A stretch of DNA of 37,276 nt. Origin: Butyriboletus loyo. Lineage: Eukaryota > Basidiomycota > Agaricomycetes > Boletales > Boletaceae. Numbering within the stretch: the first letter of the stretch is position 1; every line of letters starts with the position of its first letter. The DNA lies in the NCBI GenBank assembly GCA_038093515.1, contig JBBPSI010000231.1, positions 1-37,276 of the forward strand. Direction: 5' to 3'. The notes under the pieces are model-generated. The model worked only from the letters and a program-made list of their open reading frames with translations, had not been told where the DNA came from and did not search any database. The position numbers were made by a program, and so were the translations under genes. Below, piece after piece: positions 1 through 10,028 of this stretch.

Positions 1-3000
1 TTTCAGACTCCTATGTGAACAGAAATGAATGCTTAGATAAGGAACCTTCATTAACAGTCAGTTCAGTATTTGTGCAATTGTCCTTGGATGAAAGTGAAGA
101 TGTTCCTGGATTGATTGATTGTGAAGAGGATGATTTTCCCATAGTTATGATTTCTTTTGTTTTGAAAAATATATCTATTGAAAATCCTGTAAGAGAGACT
201 CCAAAAAAGAGCTTGGTGCCAGTATCAACAAATAGCATGCTTAATTCTTTTCTAAGACAAATGAACACTCAATCAAGCACTTCTAATTATAAACCCCCAG
301 TAAAAAGTTCTTTGATGTTTGGTGGCGATTACTCTCCATTGGTTACCATTACATACCAGTCAAATGCTACTTGGAAAACTCATTCACTTAAAGCTTTACT
401 GGATACAGGAGCAGTCAATACCTTCATTGATAAAAAATATTGCAAAACTTGCAAAATTGATCTCATCTCTTTACCATCTTCTATGGAAGTAATTAATGCA
501 GATGGCTCTAAAGGAGCTATAGGATGCATTACACACAAGGCTTCCCTTTTTATGGAAATTGATGGACATTATGAATCCTTTGAGGCTTACATTTCTCTCT
601 TGGGTTCCCATCAAATGATTATTGGTTATGATTGGTTTGCACACCACAATCCAGATATTGATTGGTGTTTCAAAGAGATTTCTTTCAACCATTGTTCCCC
701 ATATTGTAAAGTTATTATGGACACTATTTATTCATCCAGCATTACCAGTTGTTGTTCTATTGAGCCTGGTGTGGCTGAAAAAGTGCCCAAGGCTTACCAC
801 AATTATTTAGATGTTTTCTCTGAGGACAAAGCAGCACATATGCCTGAGCACAGCCTTGGGATCATGCAATTGATCTTAAGCCCAATTTCATTCCAAAAAA
901 GGGTCAGGTTATTCCAATGTCTGATGAGGAACAGTACCAGATTAGAAGCTTTGTCAATAAAGAACTTAAAAAGGGTTACATAAGACCGTCAAAGTCACCT
1001 CAGATGGCCCCTGTGTTCTTTATTCCTAAAAAGACTGGTGACAAGTGTCTAGTTATGGACTATCAGATGGAACCATTAAAAACAGTTATCTGTTATCCCT
1101 TATACCACAGTTGATCAATAGGCTTAAAGGTACCAATATCTTTACTGCATTAGATCTCCATGGGGTTTTAACAATATTTGTATCAAAGAAGGAGATGAAT
1201 GGAAAGCCATGTTCATAATGCCTATTGGGGCTTACGAACCTACCATTATGTACTTCAGGCTTACTAATTCCCCTCCTACTTTCCAAAACATGATGAACAA
1301 TATATTTAATGACATGTATGCCATTGTCATTATTTATATTGATGATGTTATGATATTTACCAAAGGAAGAACTAAGGCAGAACATGAGGATATTGTAAAA
1401 GAAGTCCTCCAATGCCTTAGGGACAATGACATATTCATAAAACCAGAAAAATGTGTCTTTTCTTCTGATAGAGTAGACTTTCTCAGTATGGTAGTTTCCA
1501 AGGATGGTGTTGAGATGCAGACCAAGAAGACAGATGCCATCTGTGACTGGCCTGTTCCCACACATCTCAAACAAGTTCAAGTGTTCCTTGGATTATGTAA
1601 CTACTATAGAAGGTTTATTGAGGGCTTCTTGGAAATAGCTTGCCCTCTCAACAATTTGACAAAGAAGGATACTCCTTTCAAATGGGGTAACAAAGAGCAG
1701 TCAGTGTTTGATATGCTGAAGAGGAAGTTTACAACAGCACCACTTTTGGCCTACCCAGATTGAGACAAGGAGATGAGGGTAGAAACAGATGCTTCAGATA
1801 TAGCAGTGGGAGCTGTTCTTTCCATAAAAGGATTGGATGATCTTTGGCGACCATGTGCATTCCTTTCACATTCATTTGATGCTGCAAAATAAAATTATCT
1901 GATTTATGACAAAGAACTCTTGGCAGTAATATGCACTCTGGAAGAGTGGTGCCATTATTTAATCAGGAGAGAAGGTTTTGAGATCTGGACAGATCACAAG
2001 AACCTTGAGTATTGGAAGAAGCCACAGATGTTGTCTGGATGACAAGCCTGCTGGCACACACTTCTTCAAGAGTTTAATTATCTCTTTGTGTACAAGCCAG
2101 GATCTACCAATGGCAGAGCAGATGCACTTTTGTGTCAAGCAGACCATGGTGATGCTGTGCAAGATCACAATACAAACATTACTGTATTACCTTCAAATCT
2201 TTTCATTAATAACATTACTCTTTCTTCTTCATTTTATGATACCTTGCAAGAAGAATCCAAAAAAGAAAAAGAAATACCAGGATTCTATTATGATCCATAT
2301 TTATTAATGAAAAGAAAAAAGTCTTTGTGCCTGAGGCACTTAGAATACAATTACTTAACATTTGTCATGACTCTCCTATTGATGGTCACTCAGGTCAAGC
2401 CTATATGGCACATCTTCTTACATAACACTTTATGTGGCCTGGTATTACAAAGGATGTTAAACATTACATAGATAGCTGCCAAGTGTGCGCCCTCACAAAG
2501 GGTAAGCAAAATGCACCAGCAGGAAAACTATTACCACTTCCCATGGCTAATCACCCTTGGGAAGATATTTCTGTTGATTTTGTTACTGGACTTCCACTTT
2601 CTAATGGCTTTGATGCCATTTGTATGATAATTGATCGTTTTTCCAAAGAAGTGGTTTATGTCCCCTGTATAATGACTACCTCTTCTAAGGACTTAGTGGT
2701 TATATTTAGAGACAATGTTTGGTGTATTCATGGACTTCCCCTTATAGTAGTTTCGGACTGAGGTCCTCAGTTTATTTCGGACTTTACCATGGAGCTTTGC
2801 AAGCTTCTCAGCATTTCCCAGAAAATCTCTATGGCTTACCACCCTCAGTCTGATGGGCAAACTGAACAGATAAATAGGGAAATGGAACAATATTTATGTA
2901 CCTATGTGGCTAAAAAACAAGAAACATGGGTGGAGTGGATTAAAATCACTCAGTTCAATCATAACAATTCCCTCACTACCGCCACTGGTACTATTCCATT

Positions 3001-3712
3001 CTCTATCACATGTAATTATTATCCACATATCAGGTTTGAGAAGTCTTATTCTATGTTAGCTGGAGATTTCACACATACAGCTAGAAAGGCTCATGCCAAA
3101 GTCAAGGAAGCTTTAGAGGAAGCTCATAAAAGAATAGTATCACAGGCCAATAATAGACAATCAGCTGCACCAGAATACAAATTAGGAGATAGAGTTTGGC
3201 TTAGTATGGAAAACTTGAAGTTACTGTACACTTCCAGGAAACTCATACAGCATTGGATTGGTCCTTATCGGATCATGGCTTTAAAGCCAAATGCTGTAAT
3301 GCTTCAGCTGCCAAGCAGCATGCACATTCATCCCATGGTTAATATTTCATATGTCAAACCTTATTGGGAAACCCTTGTTGGGCAACCTGTTATCTGTCCT
3401 GACCCTGTCAATGTCATGGACAAAGGACATGTGGAATTTGAAGTTGACTTTATTATCTCTTCATAGATGAAGTGCAAGAAGCTAGAGTATCTTGTGCATT
3501 GGAGAGGGTATGATGAAATGGATAGGACTTGGAAACCAGTTTCCAATTTGGGCAACTTGCAAGACATCATTGCAGATTATCACCACACCCACCCTTCCAC
3601 CCCTTGACCTCTTCAAGGCCTTACTTTGTTTGAATTTTCATCATTATTTAATGATTTTGATCCAGAACATGGAACTGCCTATCAAGAAACTCATCTGGAA
3701 TACAAGTCCTAG
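1..3712 (+). pseudogene. pol: Family-1 chromovirus copy A: decayed pol, 5' end outside window
   Basis: This is Ty3/gypsy Pol in the order protease, reverse transcriptase, RNase H, integrase, chromodomain. Visible motifs are protease LLDTGAVNTF (about 390-425), RT YIDDVMI (about 1336), RNase H segments YDKELLAV and TDHKNLEYW (about 1905-2015), integrase SVDFVTGLP and YHPQSDGQTEQ (about 2570-2870), and a chromodomain LEYLVHWRGYDEMDRTW (about 3480-3530). It is clearly homologous to copy B. It is dead: there are frameshifts near 855 and 1158 and many stops, several of them TGA where homologues have Arg (1761-1763, 2040-2042, 2759-2761, 3605-3607). Base composition is more AT-rich than the family-2 copies. 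Gag and the 5' LTR lie off the left edge. Confidence 0.93.
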
Positions 3713-3722
3713 GGGGGGGTAG
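3711..3722 (+). other. Polypurine tract of copy A
   Basis: A run of G after AGG directly precedes the 3' LTR, where the plus-strand primer for Ty3/gypsy reverse transcription lies. Copy B has the same G-run next to its 3' LTR. Confidence 0.75.
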
Positions 3723-4193
3723 TGTTATAATACTATATTATTTCCACGCTTTTGGACTCCTCCTTTTACTTTCAAAGGTCATGTGACTGAGTGCATGTGA
3801 TCATGGAATTGTACATGTGATCAGAGCCCAGACCAAGCCTATGATGTAGTGGTCCAGACCAGCCCATGACATCATCAGTCTAGACTATACCTCATGTACT
3901 TAATCTCTGTTTGCTTCTCTTCTTTTTGATCACTGTTGGCTTCTTAGTCTAACCATGTATAGTAGTTTGTCACATGCACAGCTTGGTCTGTGCACCATCC
4001 TGTACAATATATAAAGGCTCATGGTTCAGGCTAAGTTCCCTTAGCTTTAACCACTTGTCTTGTTTGCTGGAAACAGTTGAGGGACTAAGGTCTTGCTATA
4101 CTCTATAATCCTTGCCAGCTCTTTGTGTAGAGCTGAAACATTGCTGAACTGCTTGTGGAACTTTGTTTGGGGTTTACTTCAGAGATCATAACA
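3723..4193 (+). repeat. 3' LTR of copy A (family 1, 471 bp)
   Basis: It begins TGTTATAATAC next to the polypurine tract and ends CATAACA, so it has TG...CA ends. It aligns along its length with the LTRs at 9533-10015, 16658-17149 and 20543-21035. It holds the shared promoter module: GGTCTGTGCAC at 3985-3995, 12 nt, then TATATAAA at 4008-4015. AGCTTTAACCA at 4043-4053, 35 nt past the TATA start, is the predicted 5' end of the transcript. The right flank is CTGAT; the matching left flank is outside the window. Confidence 0.92.
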
Positions 4194-4196
4194 CTG

Positions 4197-4660
4197 ATGA
4201 GGAACTGCTCTCTAGATATCAACCCTTGAAAGATGAAGACCTAAGGGTCACCACCTTAGCCACTGCACCAAATGCCAAGGGACACCAAAATGACCATTTG
4301 GCATGGTTCTGGGCCATGGATGTGCCAAAGGATACCAAGGCCAGTGACTGGGTGACAGAATGTGGGTGAGGTACTTTGGACATGGCCACTTGCTGACAAA
4401 GACCCAGTCTCTCAGGTCCATTGGCTTCAGGCAAAGGCTACCAGTGACAGATGGAAGGAGGAGGAAGAGCTGTTGATGGTTGAGTTTCAGTGGACTATCA
4501 ATTTCTTCAACAGGAAGGCCACCAATTAGCATCACTGGGCAACACATAGTGAGGGGAAAGTGGCTTTTGGGCCTGCCTGCTATGCATCCCAACAGAGTGC
4601 AATATATGCCTGGCTTTGGGACCAGTGTCAAGCAGCCTGGGAAAGTATAGGCCTGAATCA
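4197..4660 (+). pseudogene. Fragment resembling a basidiomycete KDZ-transposon-associated protein
   Basis: Two frames read into a recognisable block. The first runs to about 4366 and includes HLAWFWAMDVPKDT. The second (about 4357-4660) includes VHWLQAKATSDRWKEEEELL followed by FQWTINFF and an alanine/tyrosine-rich stretch, with one in-frame TAG near 4528. A frameshift near 4360 separates them. I associate this type of segment (a W-R/K-A-R-rich helix, then E-rich and aromatic stretches) with the C-terminal part of large basidiomycete proteins that travel with KDZ-type transposases. That association is from memory and could be wrong. The 5' part was cut off by the LTR of copy A, which abuts it. 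A generic conserved hypothetical protein is the alternative. Confidence 0.42.
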
Positions 4661-4771
4661 TGAGCCTGCTATGGATGCCAGCACTATGTTGTAGCCTCCA
4701 AGCTTATCAGGACCTTTTGACATTGTACCCTCATTTAGGCATTGTAATCACTCATTTGTGTAATCACTCAT

Positions 4772-5641
4772 TTGGAAATGCTCCTGAAACCTGTGGCCAG
4801 GTGGAACTGGCATCTGACTTTTAAACTCCTCCCCTGGAAACTTTGGTTTCAGTTTCATTGGCTTCCTGCATCTAACCACCTTGCCATGTCTGACTACATC
4901 CATCCAAACATATCACAATCTGCATGGCATATGATGATATATTATGCATCATTTAGGATGGAGGCCTGTGCCTGTGCCCTCCGGGACCTGTCTCCTGCCA
5001 AATGGCCCAACCACTGGGCAGCAAAGATTGGTGTGGACCAGGTATGCCAATTTATAGCTCTCAAAATGTGCCTATGCATATGAATATTTCTTCAGAACCT
5101 GATTGTGGATCTTGTCAGAAAGTATGGCACTTGGCAGACAGCTCCCCTGCACATACCTGAATGCTTCATAATGGGCAAAAACCTCAATGAGCCAGCATGG
5201 GTCTTGCACCAATGCCTGGAACAAGCAGCAGAGAAAGACTTTGACCTATTAGAGGAGCTTAAACAACTCTTGCCTGGGTGGGAGCCCCTCAGGCCAAGGC
5301 CATCGCTTGGTCTGATGGATGCATGGTGGTGTGAAGACATCCCAGAATATTGGGAGATAAATCCAGGAATGGAACAATGGCTGAGCAGGTAAGAGAGGCT
5401 ACAGTATTCTTTCAGATGAGTAAAACACATGCAGGTGGCCCAATGACATGCTGATGGAGCTAGGGGATGTGGCCACTTGGGGAGGTATTCCCAGTGGATG
5501 TGATCCACAATTCCAAAGCTTATCAGGTAGGGGGAGAAGCTGCTGGCCAAGCTGAGAAGCAACCACAATGAGTTGAATCAGGCAAACTGGGAAATCCAGG
5601 AGTCACAGGAGATATTAGAGAATCTTAGCAGATTGCCCTAG
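4772..5641 (+). pseudogene. Unrecognised coding debris, + strand
   Basis: Three open stretches on the + strand look more protein-like than the alternatives: 4772-5083 (with DLSPAKWPNHWAAKIGVDQ), 5105-5392 (with LMDAWWCEDIPEYWEINPG) and about 5533-5641 (E/Q/L-rich, possibly coiled coil, ending at TAG). Frames change between them and there is no clear start. They may continue the preceding fragment or be a separate dead gene. I do not recognise a domain. Confidence 0.3.
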
Positions 5642-5733
5642 ACAATCTGCTTCTCTAATGTATTTGGCCAATTAGACATCAGTGTCATCAGAATTTACTA
5701 TGTATGAAACATGGCTGATGTAAGAAGAACTAT

Positions 5734-6502
5734 CTAGCAGTGCCCTGGGACATTGCTCAAATGCATGAAATTGCACTGGACAATGTCCATATGTTCATGA
5801 ACATTGTCCTGCATGTAAAATGAGATCACACCCCTGTTCCCTTCCACACATCCAATGCCATGTAAAACCATCTGCCCTGACATTGCCATCAATATGCCAG
5901 GATTGTACCACAGCCAGGCCCTGATGGTCAGTAGCACCATGTCCAATTCCTCATAATCCCCAGCCATGACTAACAGATCAAGCCACTGAGATCAGCCATT
6001 GATGTCAAGGTGGACTGGGCATGACCTGTTGACCATTAGTGATGCAATGCTGTATACCGATGGCCAGACCTGAAGGGCCTGGAGGATATCAATCCTGCCA
6101 TGTTCCTCAGACCATTTACCCAGCTGTACCACCACTTTCTGACCAGTAGCATACATATTGGGATGCATGATGGCCATGGCACCTGACAATATTGCAATCT
6201 GATGCTTGAATGATTCCAGCCACTTCCAGGATCTCCCAGGCACATGCTGGCCAGTCTTCAATGAGGCCGATATCTCTGGATCAGCAACACCTCCCTGTTT
6301 GTCATGTCACCCAAAGCAATAATTCCTCACTGTACATGTAACCTACATGATGGCCCTACTGGAACCATGCCAGGGAAATGTTGATACAATCCTTAAGTTC
6401 AGTCTTCAGTTGGAAGAATTCATGGGAGTTTTGCCAACTCTGCCCAGATGTTGAGATGCTGGCTGCTAAAGGCTCATGCAGTATCTCCAAGTTTTCCCAC
6501 AT
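5734..6502 (-). pseudogene. TET/JBP-like 2OG-Fe(II) dioxygenase pseudogene
   Basis: Read on the minus strand, the segment gives GRSWKWLESFKHQIAIL, then WPSVYSIASLMVNRSCPVHLDINGxSQWLDLL in pieces, then YNPGILMAMSGQMVLHG and VEGNRGVISFYMQDNVHEH. The layout H-x-D (VHLD, about 6000) followed some 45 residues later by a second His (VLHG, about 5840) and an Arg is that of the double-stranded beta-helix dioxygenases. The overall pattern matches the expanded TET/JBP family of mushrooms, whose members oxidise 5-methylcytosine. It is broken by a TGA at 5992-5994, probably from CGA, by a TAG and TGA upstream (about 6300-6350), and by a frameshift near 6390. It lies convergent to the KDZ-like fragment, and KDZ elements and TET/JBP genes are known to be linked in fungi (Iyer and colleagues, 2014). 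Confidence 0.62.
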
Positions 6503-6526
6503 CAACATCTTCATTTACATGAGACC

Positions 6527-6748
6527 TCAAAGATGTATTGAGATTGCCTGATGCACCTGATTTGGTAAACTGACAGCCCCCAGAAAATACCATAGTAGAA
6601 CATTGCCTAAATGATTTAGAATCAAAGCCAGCTCGGTGAGCTCCTGTAGTGGGATTATGGCTTTGGAGGGCCCTTCTTGAATTGGATTTGTCTGTACATG
6701 AACCCTGGTGGCACATTTGGCCAGGCAGATAATATCAATATTGCTCAT
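6527..6748 (-). pseudogene. Short open stretch upstream of the TET/JBP-like pseudogene, unrecognised
   Basis: A 73-codon open stretch on the same strand and just upstream of the dioxygenase remnant reads LAKCATRVHVQT, then a helical LTELALILNHLGNVLLW. It could be an N-terminal part of the same dead gene or the tail of the adjacent Copia remnant. No domain is recognised. Confidence 0.2.
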
Positions 6749-6856
6749 AAATATTCAGGGTGATGAGGCCATCAATACATATTGTTAGGGGTGGGAGGAT
6801 CAGGCTCACTTTTGTTTCCATATGCTGACACCATGATCCCGACCAAACACTCAGCT

Positions 6857-7745
6857 TCACAAAGTACCTCTATGGGAAATTTTGGCAGAGAGATGGGCTC
6901 CCTCCCAAATCTTGGTTTTATTGGTTATTTCACAGCAGTAACCAATGTTAGTCAGAGCAGTAACCAATAAGAGTCTATGGGCAGCATATGGTGCATACCA
7001 AACTCCCTTGAGCTCCATTGGAATGGGCTTATCCTTCCCTAGTTTCTGTGATAATAACACAGTACCAAGTCCAAACATCTTCATGGTTGCGCCATTAGCA
7101 GTGGTCACATTTCTCTCAGCATTGCCAAGATCCATGAAGTCATCAACATATGGTGTGACATGGTCAGTATAACTGCTGTCAATCATCCAAGTGTTGGATA
7201 CAAGTTCCTTCTTTGAAGGGACATCTCCTAATATGTGAGCTTCTGCAATATACAGATCATCAAGATCAAATTCATCAGTATAGTCATATATAGTATCATA
7301 GTCCTCAGCAGTTTGCTGGTAAGTAGAGTCCCAGACATTTATATCTCAGGAGTCAAGACTGTGCTTCCAAGTGCCATCAGCACAATGAGCAGTGTTACCA
7401 TAAAAGGACTCTTCATCCTTCTCATTGATCAACTCTAAAAAAGTTGAAAGATGGACTGCCTTAGCTTTACAATTCTTCTTCATCAGCTGACCACAAGACC
7501 CTGAAGGTTTAGAGGGAATCACAGTGTTTCTGAAAGGAGTGTGAAGAGGATGTATTAGTGTCTCCATTCTCATAATATGGTAAAGCGAGGGGTGGTCCCA
7601 TCAGATCATCATCTCCCCAACCTGCATGACCAACAGTAGATTCAGTTTCCATCAGGAAATCTGTAAGCATATGGTCACCAAGTTGTGTTTCACCCAACTC
7701 CATGATGTTGGCAAATCCATCCATGTCCATTTCCACTTCATTCAC
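6857..7745 (-). pseudogene. Copia protease region, degenerate
   Basis: The minus strand reads a linker rich in D/E/Y (about 7190-7345) and then TWMIDSSYTDHVTP, the position of the Copia protease W-x-x-D-S-G-A motif, followed by ANGATMKMFGLGTV and VWYAPYAAHRLLLV, the usual downstream block. The glycine after the catalytic Asp-Ser is replaced by Ser, so the enzyme would probably be inactive. The frame is lost at 6857, before a recognisable integrase zinc site. Confidence 0.66.
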
Positions 7746-8736
7746 TGAGCCTTCCCTTTCCCCTTTCCTCAGCGTGTTTTAAAACCAGAATGAGCATTTG
7801 TTTGTTCATTCCAATTTGCTCCAGATCCAGAAGGTCCTCCATAAGGCATAGCAGGCATGTGGTTTTGCTGCTGCCTTTGCTGCTGCAGTTGTAATGGCCT
7901 CTTCTGTCCAGGACAACCATGTCCACCAGAAGGTTGTTGAGGGCGAGCCTGGTTATTCCAGTTTGTCTGTGCAGGTGGAGGAGGTCTGTGTCTAACCATG
8001 TTGGTTTGGTTGAGCTGGGAATCTGGTGCAACTGCATTTGCACAAGAGGTTGAAGGATAAGGGATCTGGCCAGTGCCAGCACGAAGTTGTAACTTGTGGG
8101 TAATCATGGGAATGATAATGTTCAGTGTAAATTGATGAATATTGGTGTTGTGGATGATATTGGATACCAGAGGTTCGAATGATTTCAGTAACTTGGTAGC
8201 AAGATCATGGAATGGAAGTTGTTGGGAAGACTTAATCCCACTGCTTTCATTTTGTGGAAAGCGTCCATTAAGGACATGAGACCAGCAATGGTGTTAGCTT
8301 CATGAACATTAATGTTCATGGCTTGGCAGAACAGGAAAAATTGTCCTGTAATGCCTGTGGTTGCATAGGTGTTATGCAGGAAGTCCCAAAGAGTTTTGGC
8401 AACAGAGATATTGACAGTATTGGTGATGATATTGCCATTAGCATCATAGAGGGATGGAGCATAGTCATAGTTGACTGCATGTTGGAGTTCTGAAGAGATA
8501 TAGATGGCAAGCATGCCAACAGAGTGCTTGTCCAGTGAGACCCATTTCTGCTAGTCAGCAGCTGTCTGATTGTGATACTCGGAAGTTCCATCTACAATTG
8601 ACCAGACACCAATAATAGTGAGAGCATGTCTCATTTGACAAGACCATGATGTATAGTTTTCTGCACCAGTCAGGACAGGAAGTCTCTGCTGGATTTGAGC
8701 ATCAATCTTGAATTCTGATACAGTGGGGAGTAACAT
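7738..8736 (-). pseudogene. gag: Copia gag (UBN2-type) pseudogene
   Basis: From ATG at 8734-8736 the protein starts MLLPTVSEFKI and soon shows LTGAENYTSWSCQMRHAL, the classic Copia Gag N-terminal pattern (L-x-G-x-N-Y-x-x-W). It is followed by AKTLWDFLHNTYAT and the helical segment with GLMSLMDAFHKMK. An in-frame TAG at 8551-8553 (a Trp or Gln codon expected) and a stop at 8185 interrupt it. After a frameshift, the C-terminal part (7769-8107) is proline- and glutamine-rich. The expected CCHC knuckle is not intact there; only GGHGCPG is seen. Gag would package the element RNA in cytoplasmic particles. It is inactive here. Confidence 0.72.
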
Positions 8737-8747
8737 GATAATTGTTT

Positions 8748-9532
8748 TTATAACAAAAATCTGAAGATGAACTGATCAAAAGAAGAGAAAACTTTGTCAG
8801 CATTTAGATTTGAAGGATTAGATAAAGGAGAAGGTAAACCAGATGAAAGACCTATTGGATTAACCACTGGCATATAAAACAGAGATGGTTCTGAAGGTTC
8901 TGGTAAATCTGGTTGCAGTGTTTCTTGCACCAAATATCTGTGTTTATTGTACTGAAAATCTCCTCCTAAGTTATTAGACTCCTCTCCAAGACCAATGTTC
9001 CAGAGATCACTTCCTTCAATCACATGTTCTCCTGTTTCAACTCTGTGTAAATTATTCTCTGGGATCCCTTGAGGAAGAGCAGATAGTGGTGGTGCCAAAG
9101 CAGCACAAATCACTTCAAATTCCTCATAACGAATATTGGGAAACCAGTGTGGATTATCTATTTCTTCACTAGAGAACTTTACAGTGTAGTCAGAGTGCAA
9201 AATGTAGATAGTAGGAGAAATTTGTCCATATGGTAGGAGAACTTCAGCGTAATCCTCTGGAATGGTATACATGTGAAGGTAAGTGTATTTCTAGAAAGGA
9301 GCTGACCATGCTTAAGCCTGACGTCTCTGACATACAGAGATCCTGATAGGACCAATGACCAAAAGGTCTCATGTGGCTCAAAGCTGGCTAGGTCCATATT
9401 GATGACAAGGAGGTGAAAGTCATCCCAGAACTCAATGCTCTGTAGGAGTTCAACTTCTTTGTCTTTCTCCAGCCTCAACTCCAATCTCCTGGTATTCACA
9501 ATGATTGCTTCAATCTGACTCTTGACAGTTTC
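8748..9532 (-). pseudogene. Unrecognised coding region, 3' half (split by copy B)
   Basis: On the minus strand, from the edge of copy B, the frame reads TVKSQIEAIIVNTRRLELRL and then KDKEVELLQSIEFWDDFHLL. The frame shifts by one near 9285 and continues as YTIPEDYAEVLLPYGQISP to a stop at 8748. The first part is charged and helical, probably coiled coil. It joins in frame with 17155-17611 once copy B and one GTTTC duplication are removed, so both parts come from one earlier coding region. The family is not recognised. It could be a host gene or part of another old element. The C-terminal third is rich in P, S, E and L. Confidence 0.5.
9528..9532. repeat. Target-site duplication of copy B, left (GTTTC)
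   Basis: GTTTC directly precedes the left LTR and recurs at 17150-17154 after the right LTR. This marks both ends of a single 5-bp-duplicating insertion. Confidence 0.93.
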
Positions 9533-10015
9533 TGTTATGAGACAATGGGAGTTATCAAGTGGCACATGGGGTTCCACAACTGTTGCAGTTATACACAGTA
9601 ACTGGCGAGTGTAATGAGGATAGCTCAGACCTTAATCTCTCAACTGTTGCCAGTGAATAAGACAAGTGGTTAAAGCTAGGGAATCCTAGCCCAAACCACG
9701 AGCCTTTATATATTACAAGGGAATGTGCACAGACCAAGCAGTGCGTGAGACTAATTACTATACATGTATAATGAAGAAGTCAGGGTTGACGGAGATTAAA
9801 TAGAAGTCGACAGCGATCAAAAAGAAGAGAAGTAAATGGAGATTAAATACATGAGGTGTGACATCATAGAGTCTGGGCCATGACATCATATGCTTAGTCA
9901 GCCTATGGTCACATGTATTATCCCACGATCACGTGCACTGAGTCACATGACCTTTGAAAGAGAAATATGACGAAGTCCAAATGCAAAGTCTGTTATAAGA
10001 GATACAATTATAACA
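9533..10015 (-). repeat. 3' LTR of copy B (483 bp)
   Basis: Read on the minus strand it runs TGTTATAATTG to CTCATAACA. It carries the GGTCTGTGCAC-N12-TATATAAA promoter module and, 35 nt after the TATA start, AGCTTTAACCA (minus strand of 9667-9677). It aligns end to end with 16658-17149. Confidence 0.95.
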
Positions 10016-10028
10016 CTTCCCCCCCCTA
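10016..10028 (-). other. Polypurine tract of copy B
   Basis: On the minus strand a run of eight G then AAG ends at the 3' LTR boundary. It overlaps the pol stop codon TAG at 10026-10028. Confidence 0.8.

Larger units (their letters stand above)
6780..8740 (-). mobile_element. Truncated Ty1/copia element (gag to protease only)
   Basis: The minus strand carries a Copia-type gag followed by an aspartic protease region in the usual order. It stops before integrase, reverse transcriptase or RNase H. No LTR or tRNA primer site is seen at either end, and the 5' end of gag begins only 11 nt from the end of an unrelated open frame (stop at 8748). It is therefore a fragment, truncated at both ends. 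Confidence 0.75.

Noticed and set aside
1..4193. Classical RIP as the cause of decay in copy A
   Set aside because: The stops that can be compared are mainly CGA to TGA, a CpG change, and the LTR pair of copy B also shows CpG changes and not CpA to TpA.
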